In this document: positions 51,930-62,560 of the stretch, in pieces | Position numbering within the stretch: position 1 is the first letter of the stretch | Layout of the letters: each line of letters starts with the position of its first letter | Origin: Sepiola atlantica | Taxonomy: Eukaryota > Mollusca > Cephalopoda > Sepiida > Sepiolidae | DNA: 64,000 nucleotides | Reading direction: 5' to 3' | Assembly: GCA_963556195.1 (NCBI GenBank) | Contig: OY744532.1 | Span: 100,385,706-100,449,705, forward strand | Program-made: the position numbers and the translations under genes | The notes under the pieces: model-generated | Told to the model about the DNA's origin: nothing | Seen by the model: only the letters and a program-made list of their open reading frames with translations | Database searches by the model: none

Positions 51930-52235
51930 CGCTTTGCTTCCTTCCATGTTGGGGAATTTTCTATGAACAGAGCATCTTTGCAAGAGCTTCTCATATGTGG
52001 AACACATTACCATTGGACTACTTCCCTGCAAATTACAACAAAGTCGTCTTCAAAACAAATGACAATAAATACTTATCAACTGTCCTCATAAATTATCAAG
52101 CTTAGTTCATTCCATTCATCATTTTCAATCCTCTCATAATATTTTTCATCATTCAACTGACAATCCATCCATCTCATTAACCCTTACCTTCGGGTGGCTT
52201 TTATCCTTGATAAGTATTGACTCTTTAGTATAAAT
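51930..52235 (+). mobile_element. LINE-B 3' end, fullest copy
   Basis: Frame EHLCKSFSYVWNTLPLDYFP, ANYNKVVFKTNDNKYLSTVL then INYQA and a stop. The 3' UTR runs through caactgacaatccatccatc to the tail cccttaccttcgggtggctt-ttatccttgataagtattg. It starts 40 bases after the U2-headed SINE. Confidence 0.75.
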
Positions 52236-52589
52236 GTAATATACTGCTGCTTCTATTGTTCAGTTGTTCATTATTGAAAAATGCCACATTTTACTGAGCA
52301 ATTAAATAACTGAATTTAAAATGGACAGGTAGCTCCACTAGTTAATTATCAATAATAGATTAAAATACCATTAAAATATATATATATATATATACACACA
52401 CATATGTAGTAATATGTTGTAATATATAGTAATTAGTAGTCCTATATAGTGTTAAGCAGTAAAACTACACATCTAAAACAAGACTAGGTTTAAGGTTCCT
52501 AAAATTCATACTAGAATTGTCTGTAAGAACCTGTGGTGTAACAAATATGAATTCTAAGTCATAATCAGTTCTAAGTGACAGTCTTCTGG
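52236..52589. other. No gene; short TA tract
   Basis: TA at 52377-52393. Otherwise unassigned. Confidence 0.5.
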
Positions 52590-52815
52590 AGGTTGAAGGT
52601 TCAATCCTCAGTGTAGGCGATACTAAGAATACAATCACGAATAACTTCAGACTTCTACGCAGTGATGGCAGGCTACTTCCGTGGATTAAATAAAGCGTTC
52701 CGTACAGATTCCTGAGTCTGACAATATGCACCTGAAGGTCAGAAGTCACATCGACCGAAACGTGAGAATAACATCGAAAATGAGAATAGCAGTCCGAAGA
52801 ATCCAAATAATAAAA
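52590..52815 (+). mobile_element. tRNA-like box B and retroelement tail
   Basis: aggttcaatcctcagtgtag at 52599 is a box B followed by the tail also seen at 53325 (minus) and 26196. 52690-52810 is the tail family ttccgtacagattc...atgcacctgaaggtcag...cgaccgaaacgtgagaataa...gatgagaatagcagtccga. Its hammerhead-like core is broken (CTGAAGG). Confidence 0.45.
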
Positions 52816-54001
52816 AAAAAGAGACATTCGTTTAATTTAAAGAATATTTAGCTGATAATTATTTTTATGGGAGAAGAAAGACAATCTTTGCTTAATATTA
52901 TTAAACCATATATTATATTATTTCAAACAAAATATTATCATTAAAAGCAGATTATGTATATAGATGAAGAACGCAAGTGTGGAATTTTCATGAGGTCCCC
53001 GCTAGTTGTAAAATAAATTTGACAAATTAAATAGAAATGGATTTTTGTTGTTATTAAGAAGATAGATCAAGTTTTCACAAAGGAAACTAAAGGATCAGCA
53101 TAGAATATTGAGTGTGTAGGTCGTATGCTATCGATGACAATACATGCGAAATAGACAGGCACTTTGTTATTATAGAAATAACATTGATGACACTAATCAA
53201 AGCCATTCAGGACAAATAATGAAATAAAACGAATATCTACAAATATTCTTTAAATACGTTTCTTTCTTAGAATTTTGTCATATTTGGTTCTAGTTGAAGA
53301 TAAAATAAAAATGTACTGTCCTACACTGGGATTGAACTCTCACACGTCACATTATGAGAATTTTGTGTTCAATACATTCCCTCCTACCACTTTGCATCCT
53401 CCCACCATTTCTCACTTCATTTGCTTTTTATTGTCTGCTGTTATGCCATTTTCAGTAGTGTTCGGACACACGCGCACACACATACAGAGAGACACACATA
53501 CACATCTCATTCTGGTTACTATTCCAAGCCCTGAGATAAAAATGAATATTTTTGAAGACTAATTAGCTTCTTCGGCAAATCAAAACTAAAAACTAAGAAA
53601 TTATTTTTTGCCAATATTACTCGCATCTCTTTGTTTGTCAGATGTGAAGAATTGTGTATTTCTATGGAAATGGTTTGCTTTGATTATCTCAAATATTTTT
53701 TCTAGCCAATAATTGGTTCTTTATCTAAAACCATTCTTTGTGAAAGCTATGAAATTGCTTTGGAATACAGCAACCCCATTTCTGGGAGCAATCCTATTCT
53801 TGGCATTTGAGCTTAACACATATCCAAATACAGACTTCTATCACATACATGTACGCATACACACATATACTATATATGCTCACTTATAAACATCATATAT
53901 ATATATATATATATATATATTGTAGTCAAACTTTCAGTGTTTAAGCTCAATAGATATTAATTTATAATTTCAGAGCATTTATAAATAGACAATAAAAAAA
54001 A
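52816..54001. other. No gene; Helitron-like end and SINE scrap
   Basis: 52977-53005 reads gtgtggaattttcatgaggt-ccccgctag-T, a Helitron-like 3' end. 53318-53372 (minus) has gagttcaatcccagtgtagg, a box B-type SINE scrap. TA at 53897-53920. The rest is unassigned. Confidence 0.45.
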
Positions 54002-54185
54002 AGCAGACTCCAGCAACTATAAATTTATTTTTCAGTAAAGAGATTCATTTTTCACAGCCGTTAACTCATTTATTTAGACAGTCAAGGTTTTCAAGCATGT
54101 CTTGAATTTTCTAGAACAATGGAAACGGACGTAAAAAATTAATCATTTTACTGAAAAATAAAGATATAGTCGCTGGAATCTGTTT
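54002..54185. mobile_element. Small MITE, about 45-bp inverted ends
   Basis: Left agcagactccagcaactata-aatttatttttcagtaaa, right (inverse) tttactgaaaaataaagata-tagtcgctggaatctgtt. 184 bp, non-coding, family unknown. Confidence 0.75.
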
Positions 54186-54197
54186 TTCTGTTGTCTT

Positions 54198-54198
<1 letters not shown>

Positions 54199-54248
<50 letters not shown>

Positions 54249-54808
54249 CTCTCTCTCTCTATATATCTCTCTCTCTCTCTATATCTCTCTCTCTCTCTCT
54301 CTATATATATATCTCTCTATATATATATATATATCTCTCTCTATATATATATATATATATCTATATATATCTATATATATCTATATATATATATATATAT
54401 CTATATATATATATATATATATATCTATATATATATATATATATATATATCTATATATATATATATATATATCTATATATATCTATATATATCTATATAT
54501 ATATATATATATATATCTATATATATATATATATATATATATATCTATATATATATATATATATCTATATATATATCTATATATATATCTATATATATAT
54601 CTATATATATATATATCTATATATATATCTATATATATATATATATCTATATATATATCTATATATATATATATCTATATATATATCTATATATATATAT
54701 ATATCTATATATATATCTATATATATATATATATATATATATCTATATATATATATATATATATCTATATATATATATATATATATCTATATATATATAT
54801 ATATATAC
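54199..54808. repeat. 600-bp CT then TA/ctatat compound array
   Basis: CT (54199-54236), alternating ctctct/tatata, then TA interrupted by c at irregular spacing. The 244-codon Tyr/Ile frame across it is an artefact. Confidence 0.95.
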
Positions 54809-56499
54809 ACACATACACTAGTGATATTCACCGTGTGTTGTCTGCGTGGAGATATGTTGCTGGTCAGAAGGTTTCTAAGGAAAAATAATTTCAAATATCG
54901 TCATGTTTACAATTTTTTTACTTGAAAAAAAGTTTTAAAAATAACATTTCCAATATGAGGTCAAGTAATAAAATAAAACTCAATGCGGTGGTTTTCTTAA
55001 AAAAAGAAAAATACTTGTTGACGCTGCGTTTCTGAACGTTTTTGTAAAACGGCAAATGGCTTTAACGAATGAAAACAAATTACATATTAGTGAATAACGT
55101 ATTCCAAAAAAAAAAAAAAAAGGTTTCAACATTTAAATAATTAAGTATGAAGGTGGGAATTCCGAGGCAGGTGGAATATGGGATGAACAAAAATAAATGA
55201 CAAGAGACGGTAAATCTCAGATCAATTCATTTATATTTCAAAAATGTAAAGACAAAGTAAATTGTAAAATTTAAAGGTCCGGAATCGTAGAAACTTTAAT
55301 CATTTCGAGAATAACGACCTCTCTTTTTCAAAAAACAAAAACAAAAATTGGACTGGCTGTGTCAGTTGAGGAAAGTCAAGAGGACGCTGCAATTTAAATA
55401 ATCATTTTTATTAGTATTTTTAAGATTTAAAATAATTAATTATTTAATAATAAATGAGGCTAAATTAAAAAAAAAAAATTAGTCTTATTTATTATTATTA
55501 AATTCTTAAAAAGATGTTTAAAAAAAATGAACTCTCACAATGTAATTATTTAAATGTTTAAACCTTTTGTTTTTTAAGATGCGTTCTTCAGTTTTTTTTT
55601 TCATTTTATGAAATGAAAAGGAAATTTATTAAAAAAAAAAAAAAAAAAATTTTTTTTTTTAGATTCTTGTATATTTCAGTTATTTTATGGACCTTTCAGA
55701 TAATTGCCTCTAGTGATCTCAGATGGAATCGAAGGAAAATTTTAATGGTGTCTTTAGATTTTGTGAAAAGATTAACCGTTAGTAAAACTTATTTAAAAGT
55801 TCTGTTAACATATCGATTTCTAGAACACACACATAAACATGAGTTTTATATATAGAGAAGATATATTACTCTCTTATGTATGTATCTTATATAGAAAGTA
55901 AAGTGAGATTTCCCCTATTTGATTGACGAGTATAGCTTCATAAAGAAGAGCTATTGAAAACTGTTTCGTCAATCATTTTCGACCGACAGACAGGTTATTT
56001 GAGTCTCATTTCTCTAATCTTGTATATAATTAATACATATTAATGAGTTCGTTTTTAATTAAATCCATATCAATGTATTAACATTTGATAGACACCAAAT
56101 CGGCAGTCTAATCATTTTCTCAGAATTGATTCAATAGATTTTCACAAACTTCGCGTGAAACTGGTTTGTCCCTTTTTTTGATCGGATGGGGGCTAAAATG
56201 GCTATTTTGTGCAAATCTCTAAAAGAAAATCCTTAGTTTTTGCTCAAAATCCAGCAAAAGTTTTGGAATAGTTATGAAGAATAGTTGATAAGCAAGTAAA
56301 CATTCCAGTAGAAATAAGAAAACACATCATTTAAGCTGGACCAAGATATTTCGGTTGTTCGACTATATTCATTTGGTAAAATAAGCTTTATTAAACTGAA
56401 CTGGGATAGTTTATAAAGTGAAGCCTGGAAAATAAACCGAGAGGGGGGGGGTAGATTTTATTAATTTAGACCAAGGATGACAAATGATCCCCATTCTTT
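54809..56499. other. No gene seen
   Basis: AT-rich with A and T homopolymers (for example 55110-55124, 55630-55660). cttatatagaaagtaaagtg and tttgattgacgag/cgtcaatcatttt near 55920-55970 form a weak inverted pair. No element or gene recognised. Confidence 0.5.
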
Positions 56500-56605
56500 T
56501 CCCCTACAATTGTGATGGCCTTCTACATAATTTGTTCTAGATGGAAATTTTATATTCTTTGCAAATAAATAATTCAAAGTGTAGTATCTGTTCTGTCCGA
56601 AGATG
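56500..56605 (+). mobile_element. U2-headed SINE dimer junction
   Basis: tgatggccttctacataatt-tgttc...tttgcaaataaataatt-caaagtgtagtatctgttct-gtcc matches the junctions at 44155-44238 and 17750-17835: the 3' end of one unit joined to the head of the next. The second body is not recognisable. Confidence 0.6.
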
Positions 56606-57865
56606 GTACAATAATACCGTGGAGTCTGCGTTTGTGTCGGACGTCCAGAGAAATAGAATGGAACTATTTTTAAGCACGGCAAAAATATACAACAGGTGAA
56701 AGATACAACTGTGGAATTTCCACGGGTCCTGCTAATTATTATTATTAACTCACTAGGAGTTCTCACACAGGTCATCATTAGTGGTTGTTCATTAACAATA
56801 ACCGGTGATGTTCCCTGGAATCTGAGTGACAACAAATCTCCCTAGATTTCCAGTATTTTCCACCTCTTTTGATAACCATTGCAAATGATTTTGCATTGTT
56901 TTAACAGCTGCTTACCATTGATTTTTTTTGCTGTGTCTGGGTGGCAATAAGCCCCCACAGGGCCCAGTACTACTACTATTCATTATTATTATTATTACTA
57001 CTATTCCCTTTGTCAACATCAATCACAATTAATAAGTTAACCATGAAATTAAGACATTAGTCTGCTTAAATGTCTTCTAAAGCCGGAAACATTAATTTGT
57101 GATGTGACGGTTGTTGACAAAATGTCTGTAAACTCATTTTTATTGGATAAACTGTGTTCGCCAATGTCTGAAATGTCCAGGAGAAATTAAACTTGTCGGG
57201 CTGAACAAATTAAGAAATTTTCTCAACTTGACTCGTCGGACTATTAATCAGTGAAAGCAGTCAATACTTTTGGTATAAAAGTTTAATTGCCCCCCCCCCC
57301 CCTTCCTCCAAAAAAAAAAAAAAAAATGTCCAGCAACGAGGGTTGCTATGATATTAATTTGATTTTGTTGTGAATGTTTGCATATAACTTCTCTTCCAAA
57401 CTTTGGCTTTGGAACTGCATACATTTTATTGCTCGGCTATTCGCAGCACATGCCTCAAGATTTTATCTCTTTGCTTTATCTGATTTGATCCACAGTCATC
57501 TAATATACGATTAAAAAGTTTTGAAGTTTGTCTGTACACACATAGAAACATGTGATTGGTCGACAAAAAAAAGAATAGGCAGAGTACACATTACTAAGGC
57601 AGTAGTTTTTACGATGTCAATATCTGACTTCAAATCTCATGTAAATCTAAAGAATTTTGCTTTAACTGGATGCGTGTTTTATAAATTTAAACAAATTAAC
57701 ATAACATAAAAACATTACATTTTTTTTCTTTTTCAACTGAGTGCCTTTTAATTCCTTTTAATATCAATATGGCTTGGTATCCAGGCCAAGATTACTTCCT
57801 TTTGTGCTTGAACTAAATTATGATATTCTTCCAGTAAGGTGGTTCAATCTCCTTTCTTCGAGGAC
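56606..57865. other. No gene; Helitron-like end at 56711-56735
   Basis: gtggaatttccac then ctgctaa-TT is a Helitron-like terminus (CTAA). A C15 run followed by an A run lies at 57289-57324. (ATT)n near 56978-57000. Otherwise unassigned. Confidence 0.5.
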
Positions 57866-58066
57866 AATGAGGGGAGATAATTAGTCTGTAAATATTACAA
57901 ACTGTTTTTCTGGTAATTCCTTTACAAGATGAATTGTCATGTTTGGTGCTTGCATTTCAGCAGTAAAGGTAGAAACATTGTTGGGTAGCCTTATAGTTTT
58001 TTGTTTATAAACGTTGTTGACTGCTGCTCCATCTTTATTCTTATTCGAAGACCCATCTGTATAGAG
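57866..58066 (-). pseudogene. RNase H domain relic of a retroelement
   Basis: The minus frame reads LYTDGSSNKNKDGAAVNNVY, KQKTIRLPNNVSTFTAEMQA, then VKELPEKQFVIFTD, a stop, and LSPL. It shows the RNase H signature: first Asp in YTDGS, Glu in FTAEMQA, second Asp in IFTD followed by xLS. This matches RNase H domains carried by I/Jockey-group LINEs. The stop after the third acidic residue and the degraded downstream sequence (to about 57760) show it is dead. It abuts, but need not belong to, the LINE-A copy at 58130. Confidence 0.75.
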
Positions 58067-58505
58067 TCCTTTGTTCTATGTATTTAAACAAATTTTTTTT
58101 TAACATGGTTAACCAAGGAAGGTCGCCACTATAGACGTACGGGGATACTGAGAATTAGGGTGTAAGTTTAGGGCGTCATCCTAAGTTGGGAGCTGTGCAG
58201 CGAGATGTCTGTTTACATTAGTTTTAAATTTCTGCATCTAAGTACAGTCGGTGAAACAGGGAGCATGGAGGGAGTTCCAGAGGACGGCAGCACGAGGAAA
58301 GAAGACCTTCACAGTGAATGGATGAGATTTAGCCGATTGTTGGGTGTTGGGTTGTTCTAGTGTATTTAGTCGAGGGGGCCACTAGAGCAGCAAGTTCATC
58401 GGAGCACAATCCATTGAAGTACTTGTAAAACAGGCACAAGGATGCAACATTGCAGCGATGGGGCTGGAGCTTGGTGGATAATGAGAGATCTATTATGTTG
58501 GCGAC
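58067..58505 (-). pseudogene. LINE-A relic, 3' part
   Basis: The minus strand reads LSTKLQPHRCNVASLCLFYK, YFNGLCSDELAALVAPSTK, then (shifted) the KFKTNVNRHLAAQLPT-type end and 3' UTR (caccctaattctcagtatcc). It is the 3' half of a copy whose 5' half is at 59036-59215. Confidence 0.8.
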
Positions 58506-59035
58506 CCTAGGTATGACCTTAAGACATCCAGTGGTGAGGCCTCCATTTGGGAGCTGTGGGGAATGTGGAGTTGCACCTTAGTTGCCATTGCTCCCAGGTC
58601 CACTCTGGCCCGGAGTGGTAGTACCTGTAAGGCCCCCATCTATGAGTCAAATGGAACCTACTGGGCTACCAAATCAGGCTGTCTGAAGTTATTGACTTCC
58701 TGACTCAAAATGCACCAAACATTGATGTTTGATTGTTTTTTTTTTTTTTTGCAAAACTCAATCATGTTCTGCAAAATCCAAAACAAAAAACAATTTCTCC
58801 CCCCCCCCCTTTCACTCAACCAAACACCATGAATAAATACCTAAATATATAAATAACTTAAAGCATAAAAATGTTCACCAAAATGACCGGATTCAGCATT
58901 AAATAACCTGAAAAGGGTTGATATGCCATAAAACAAAACAACCAAATTTTACCAAAATTACCAGATTCGGCATTAAATAACCCGAAAAGGGTTAATATGC
59001 CATAAAACAAAACAAAACATCTATCCATCCATCCT
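58506..59035. mobile_element. Insertion in LINE-A with 18-bp target duplication
   Basis: About 530 bases separate the two LINE-A halves. The LINE sequence ctattatgttggcgaccct (ending about 58508) is repeated as ctattaagttggcgactct (59033-59051), a worn 18-base duplication. The insert contains two tandem copies of a 75-base unit (aaaatgaccggattcagcat...gccataaaacaaaac, 58875- and 58950-) and ends in an aaaacaaaacaaaac tail. Long duplication plus A-rich tail suggest LINE-mediated insertion of a SINE or processed RNA. Source not identified. Confidence 0.6.
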
Positions 59036-59215
59036 ATTAAGTTGGCGACTCTTTTTTGGACTTTGTCTAAGAGGGAGAGACTAGTGAATGATGCACCAGC
59101 CCAGATGTGACAACAATACTCCATGCATGGGCAGATAGTGGCTTTGTAGAGATATAGGATAATGTCAAGTGTGAGAAGTTTACTGGCACGGTAGAGGGAG
59201 CCCGTCTCTCTAAGC
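59036..59215 (-). pseudogene. LINE-A relic, 5' part
   Basis: The minus strand reads TIRPCMEYCCHIWAGASFTS and LSLLDKVQKRVANLI, matching the copy at 14035-14605, then is cut by the insertion at 58506-59035. Confidence 0.85.
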
Positions 59216-59647
59216 TCTCCAATTTTGTATTGGTATTCGTTTTTTTCTTCTTTTCTTTATAATTTTCAAAAAAATAAGTAGACATTAAGGATATTCGGCA
59301 TTAGTCCAAAGCGATTTATTTTTGCTTTGATGATTACTCTGGGGAGGTATGTGATTAGCCTAACGGATACTTTGGCAGACAATGGAATTGGTTATGTCGC
59401 TATTGTGGTTATTTATGCACTGATACTGTCAGGGAATGTATGGATTCGCAGTTAAGGATAAAAATAGCAACTTGTGTTCCATTAATCGTATACAATGAAT
59501 CTGTTACAATAGGTCGATTGTTCTTTGGTATTAAATAATAAAAAATGAGGGTTGATTTGCCATAAAACAGATGAACGAAACCATGAGTACCAGTAGCTAC
59601 CTCTTTTGGCAGCATAAATGCTAAAAACATTGGTGTGTGTGTGTGTG

Positions 59648-59649
<2 letters not shown>
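59216..59649. other. No gene seen
   Basis: Unassigned. gggttgatttgccataaaac at 59547 resembles the insert at 58917 (gggttgatatgccataaaac). Confidence 0.45.

Positions 59650-59685
<36 letters not shown>
59650..59685. repeat. (TA)n microsatellite
   Basis: TA tract abutting the left arm of the Penelope-like element, with a (GT)n before it. Confidence 0.95.
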
Positions 59686-59690
<5 letters not shown>

Positions 59691-59738
59691 TTAAAAAGAA
59701 TACGCGGAAATCTCTCTAAGGCCCTTTCGACTATCATC

Positions 59739-59745
59739 TCGTCAG
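59739..59745 (-). ncRNA. Hammerhead ribozyme candidate, left arm
   Basis: The minus strand reads ttttctc-CTGACGA-gatgatagtc-GAA-agggccuu-a, then gagaga. Core CUGANGA with N = C. Stem II is gat/gtc around gata with the canonical G-C first pair. Stem III is the loop-less self-complement agggccuu, so it may need a dimer. UUA serves as the NUH site, and ucuc/gaga form stem I. The coordinates mark the core; the whole motif spans about 59705-59755. Confidence 0.5.
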
Positions 59746-59792
59746 GAGAAAATTGAGTGTGCCAAAATTAACGTCAGGGAAGGGTAGGGTCC

Positions 59793-60020
59793 TTGTGTTA
59801 CCCCTCCTCTAATTCTTTGGACTCTGCTATTGGCCAGCATTTGGTTGAAAACCCTAGCTGTGCCAGTGGCTATAAAATAGACCGTTTTGAGGTCTTGCAT
59901 CGAGCAGATTCCAAGAACCATTTAAAAATATTGGAATCTGTCTCTATTGCTATTCGAAAACCTTCCTTGTGCCGGCAGAAGGAATTTGTAAGATCGCTTA
60001 ATCTCTTTGGGGAACTTTGA
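59793..60020 (+). pseudogene. Penelope-like GIY-YIG region, C-terminal end
   Basis: Reads CYPSSNSLDSAIGQHLVENP, SCASGYKIDRFEVLHRADSK, NHLKILESVSIAIRKPSLCR, QKEFVRSLNLFGEL and a stop. This matches the end of the Penelope-like polyprotein after the GIY-YIG nuclease catalytic core: S-I--HL----C, the RF.VL..A.S..HL.ILE block with the metal-binding Glu, and KP.LC.QK..V..LNLF. The GIY and YIG motifs themselves and the reverse transcriptase lie upstream in a full element and are missing here. Open over its surviving length. Confidence 0.8.
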
Positions 60021-60199
60021 ACTCCTTCCTAATTTAAAAAAAAAAATTTTTTATCCCCTAACGTAGTGCTTTTTAATCGACTTTTAACGAAATCATTAAA
60101 TTGAATTTTAATCGCTTTATCGTTAATTTTGGCACACTCGATTTCCCCATTTTGCTCTTTCTTTCGACGTTATTATTAATTAAAACTATCGATTTTCTC

Positions 60200-60206
60200 C
60201 TGATGA
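60200..60206 (+). ncRNA. Hammerhead ribozyme candidate, right arm
   Basis: Plus strand CTGATGA-gatgatagtc-GAAAgggcc, the partner of the left-arm motif. The arms differ inside the motif at the degenerate core position (T versus C) and in the stem I strand (aaagaga versus agagaga), which weakens stem I here. Confidence 0.4.
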
Positions 60207-60259
60207 GATGATAGTCGAAAGGGCCTTAAAGAGATTTCCGCGTATTCTTTTTAAATGTA

Positions 60260-60825
60260 TTTATAAGTTTTGTACCTCAAAACATTTATTTATATATATA
60301 TATATATATACATACATAAGTTAACACAAATGTAAACCATAGTTATTCAGAGAAACATTTCATATTTACTTCAAAAACACTTTATTCACAGGCAATTGTT
60401 TCTGCCCATTTCAAGAACATATATTTTTATGAAATACAAAATATCACTAATATTCATGAAGAGGCTTCATCAGTGTATAATATTCCAGTCAGGCTGAAAA
60501 ATTAAAATGCATCCAACAGTCATTTAATTTATACATATTTCTTTTTCACTCAAAATTCAATGGGAAACCTTATTTAACTCTGTATTTTTTTTGTATATAA
60601 AGGTTCATGTTGTATTGTGTTCATCATATCTGTTTTTTCTCTTTTATTTAACGTGTTCATATTCGATCGATACAAAACATATTTCAAAGTGAACGTATAA
60701 AGAATAATTATTCATCACAAACCGCAGTTATTCGTATTCGAACCCTTTTCTTGATCATTTGAACTAGGTCTTTTAAAAAAGGACGTGGAGTGATAACGTA
60801 CGTACGAACATGAAATTGCCATAGT

Positions 60826-60923
<98 letters not shown>

Positions 60924-61104
60924 TGTCTAGACACCATGTTGAATCATAGACGACGGAACACGTGTCTGTGGAAACTACATATATATATATATGTACATAG
61001 TATGAAATTGACGGACAGCTATGTCGTAAATTTGATGCCTTTATGAAAAAGAAAAAATTGCCATTTTGAAAGACCTAGGTTTATTAGTTTACAAATAAGG
61101 AAGA
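60260..61104. other. No gene; (TA)n, (TTA)n, retroelement tail
   Basis: TA at 60292-60311. The region 60370-60470 is shared in part with 1213-1250 and holds ctgatgaagcc on the minus strand. (TTA)n at 60826-60916. Confidence 0.55.
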
Positions 61105-62130
61105 GGCAAAATAACGATTCCTGCGTTATTTTGCCGGTTCATGTATATTTAACTAAATTGTTAAACATACAGTGACGCCCGGCACAATAATTATTTACTA
61201 ATGTAAAGGGATCGTTATTATGCCGGTTCATTTTTTTAAAAAACCTAATTGTTATGGCCTTGCGAAAGAAAAGGTAATTAAATAAATAAGGGCAAATATT
61301 TAAAAACAATTTGTTTTCATCATCAGTTGTGTCGGTTAAAGAAATAAAAAAAAATCGACCTGCCCTATTGTGTCGGTTAAAGAAATATCTGCTTACTTTT
61401 CCTAATAGAATTAATGTTGATGAATTTTCCCAACATTACTAAGTCTGCTCTCGATTTAAGTAATTGAAATTTTCCTTAAGTTATATATAAGTTATATATA
61501 AAGAAAAAAATAAGCAACAAATAAATGTTACCAAAGGCAACATAAATTATTATTCTACCTACCTGTATAAGTTTATTTGTTTATTTTATTATTTATTTTG
61601 ATAAATTATTTTTTTTATAAAAATAAATAATCAAATAAACAAATAAACTTATACAGGTAGAAGAATAATTTATGTTGCCTTTGGTAACATTTACTTGTTA
61701 AAAATGTGCTTTACAAAGGAAAGATTTTAATGTAAAATTTCTTTATGAAGAAAAACTTCGATAATGTTAAAATATACAGAAAATCACTGGATTTAAACAG
61801 TTTCTATTTTAAAATGTTCTTTCAATGAAATCATAAAATAAGTCGTAATTTTGAAGAGTTCACTCCTAATCGAATCAACCGGAAGTAAAAATTAATTTTA
61901 TCGTTATTTTAAAATATATTGTCGCTTAATAAAGTTTTAAATTATACAAAAAATCAATCAGGCAAAGATTAATTAAAAACAAACAAAAAAAATCAATCAG
62001 GCAAAGTTTTAAATAAAAAAAATAAATAAATAACGTAAGACTCATTATTGTGCCGGGCGTCACTGTATGTTTAACAATTTAGTTAAATATACATGAACCG
62101 GCAAAATAACGCAGGAATCGTTATATTGCC
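61105..62130. mobile_element. 1.0-kb inverted-repeat element with hairpin tips
   Basis: 61105-61191 and 62044-62130 are reverse complements over 87 bases with one mismatch (gttatt.tgcc region). Each arm's tip is itself a hairpin: ggcaaaataacg-attcctg-cgttattttgcc. On the right, a further hairpin of the same sequence (cggcaaaataacg-caagaat-cgttattttgccg) lies at 62136-62168. No transposase frame. Class unknown. A repeat-within element (61438-61698) lies inside. Confidence 0.75.
61516..61698. repeat. Hairpin with about 85-bp arms
   Basis: acaaataaatgttaccaaag ... tacctgtataagtttatttg and its inverse caaataaacttatacaggta ... ctttggtaacatttacttgt flank a short T/A loop. The left half is the dispersed repeat of 29282-29420, so the right half is an inverted duplicate of it. 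Confidence 0.85.
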
Positions 62131-62168
62131 GGTCACGGCAAAATAACGCAAGAATCGTTATTTTGCCG

Positions 62169-62560
62169 GGACCGGCAATATAGCCTATTCGTACAAATAA
62201 TGGTCGAATAATAATAATAATCTTTTTTTACTGACTGCTTATTTATGAGTAAAATAGTGATATTATTTTGTATGACAAATCTTGTTTATTTACTTTTTCA
62301 TTACTATCACTGCCAGGTTCTTGGGCTTATAATTTGATTTCTATTCATGTGATTCTATTTTGTGTTCATCGCAGAAAATTCCTCAGCAGAATAAATGTGC
62401 TTTACACAGATGTGGCATGAACACATTCGAAAACAACATGGCGTCTTCTCTGTTTTGTTTCGGTTTGAAAAGATTTAACGCAAAACAGTTTGGGCTTCTT
62501 GCACTTTTAGAAAGAACAATTCTTATCAAGAATGCATCTTCACACAGATTGTCTTTTCAT
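62169..62560. other. No recognised gene
   Basis: A frame from 62360 reads MCSSQKIPQQNKCALHRCGM then NTFENNMASSLFCFGLKRFN, continuing into T-rich DNA. It is preceded by ttcatcgcag, acceptor-like. No family recognised; not supported as a gene. Confidence 0.3.

Larger units (their letters stand above)
59686..60259 (+). mobile_element. Penelope-like element fragment with inverted arms
   Basis: The left arm 59686-59754 and right arm 60191-60259 are reverse complements over about 69 bases with two mismatches; homology continues inward (gagtgtgccaaaattaacg) after a 51-base insertion on the right. Between them is a reading frame ending in a Penelope-type C-terminus. Each arm encodes a hammerhead-like core. 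Inverted terminal pLTR-type repeats are a known feature of Penelope-like elements. The reverse transcriptase is absent, so this is a deleted copy. Confidence 0.75.

Noticed and set aside
54191..54925. 244-codon open frame of Ser/Leu then Tyr/Ile repeats
   Set aside because: It is a translation of (CT)n and (TA)n microsatellite. TA repeats are open in most frames.
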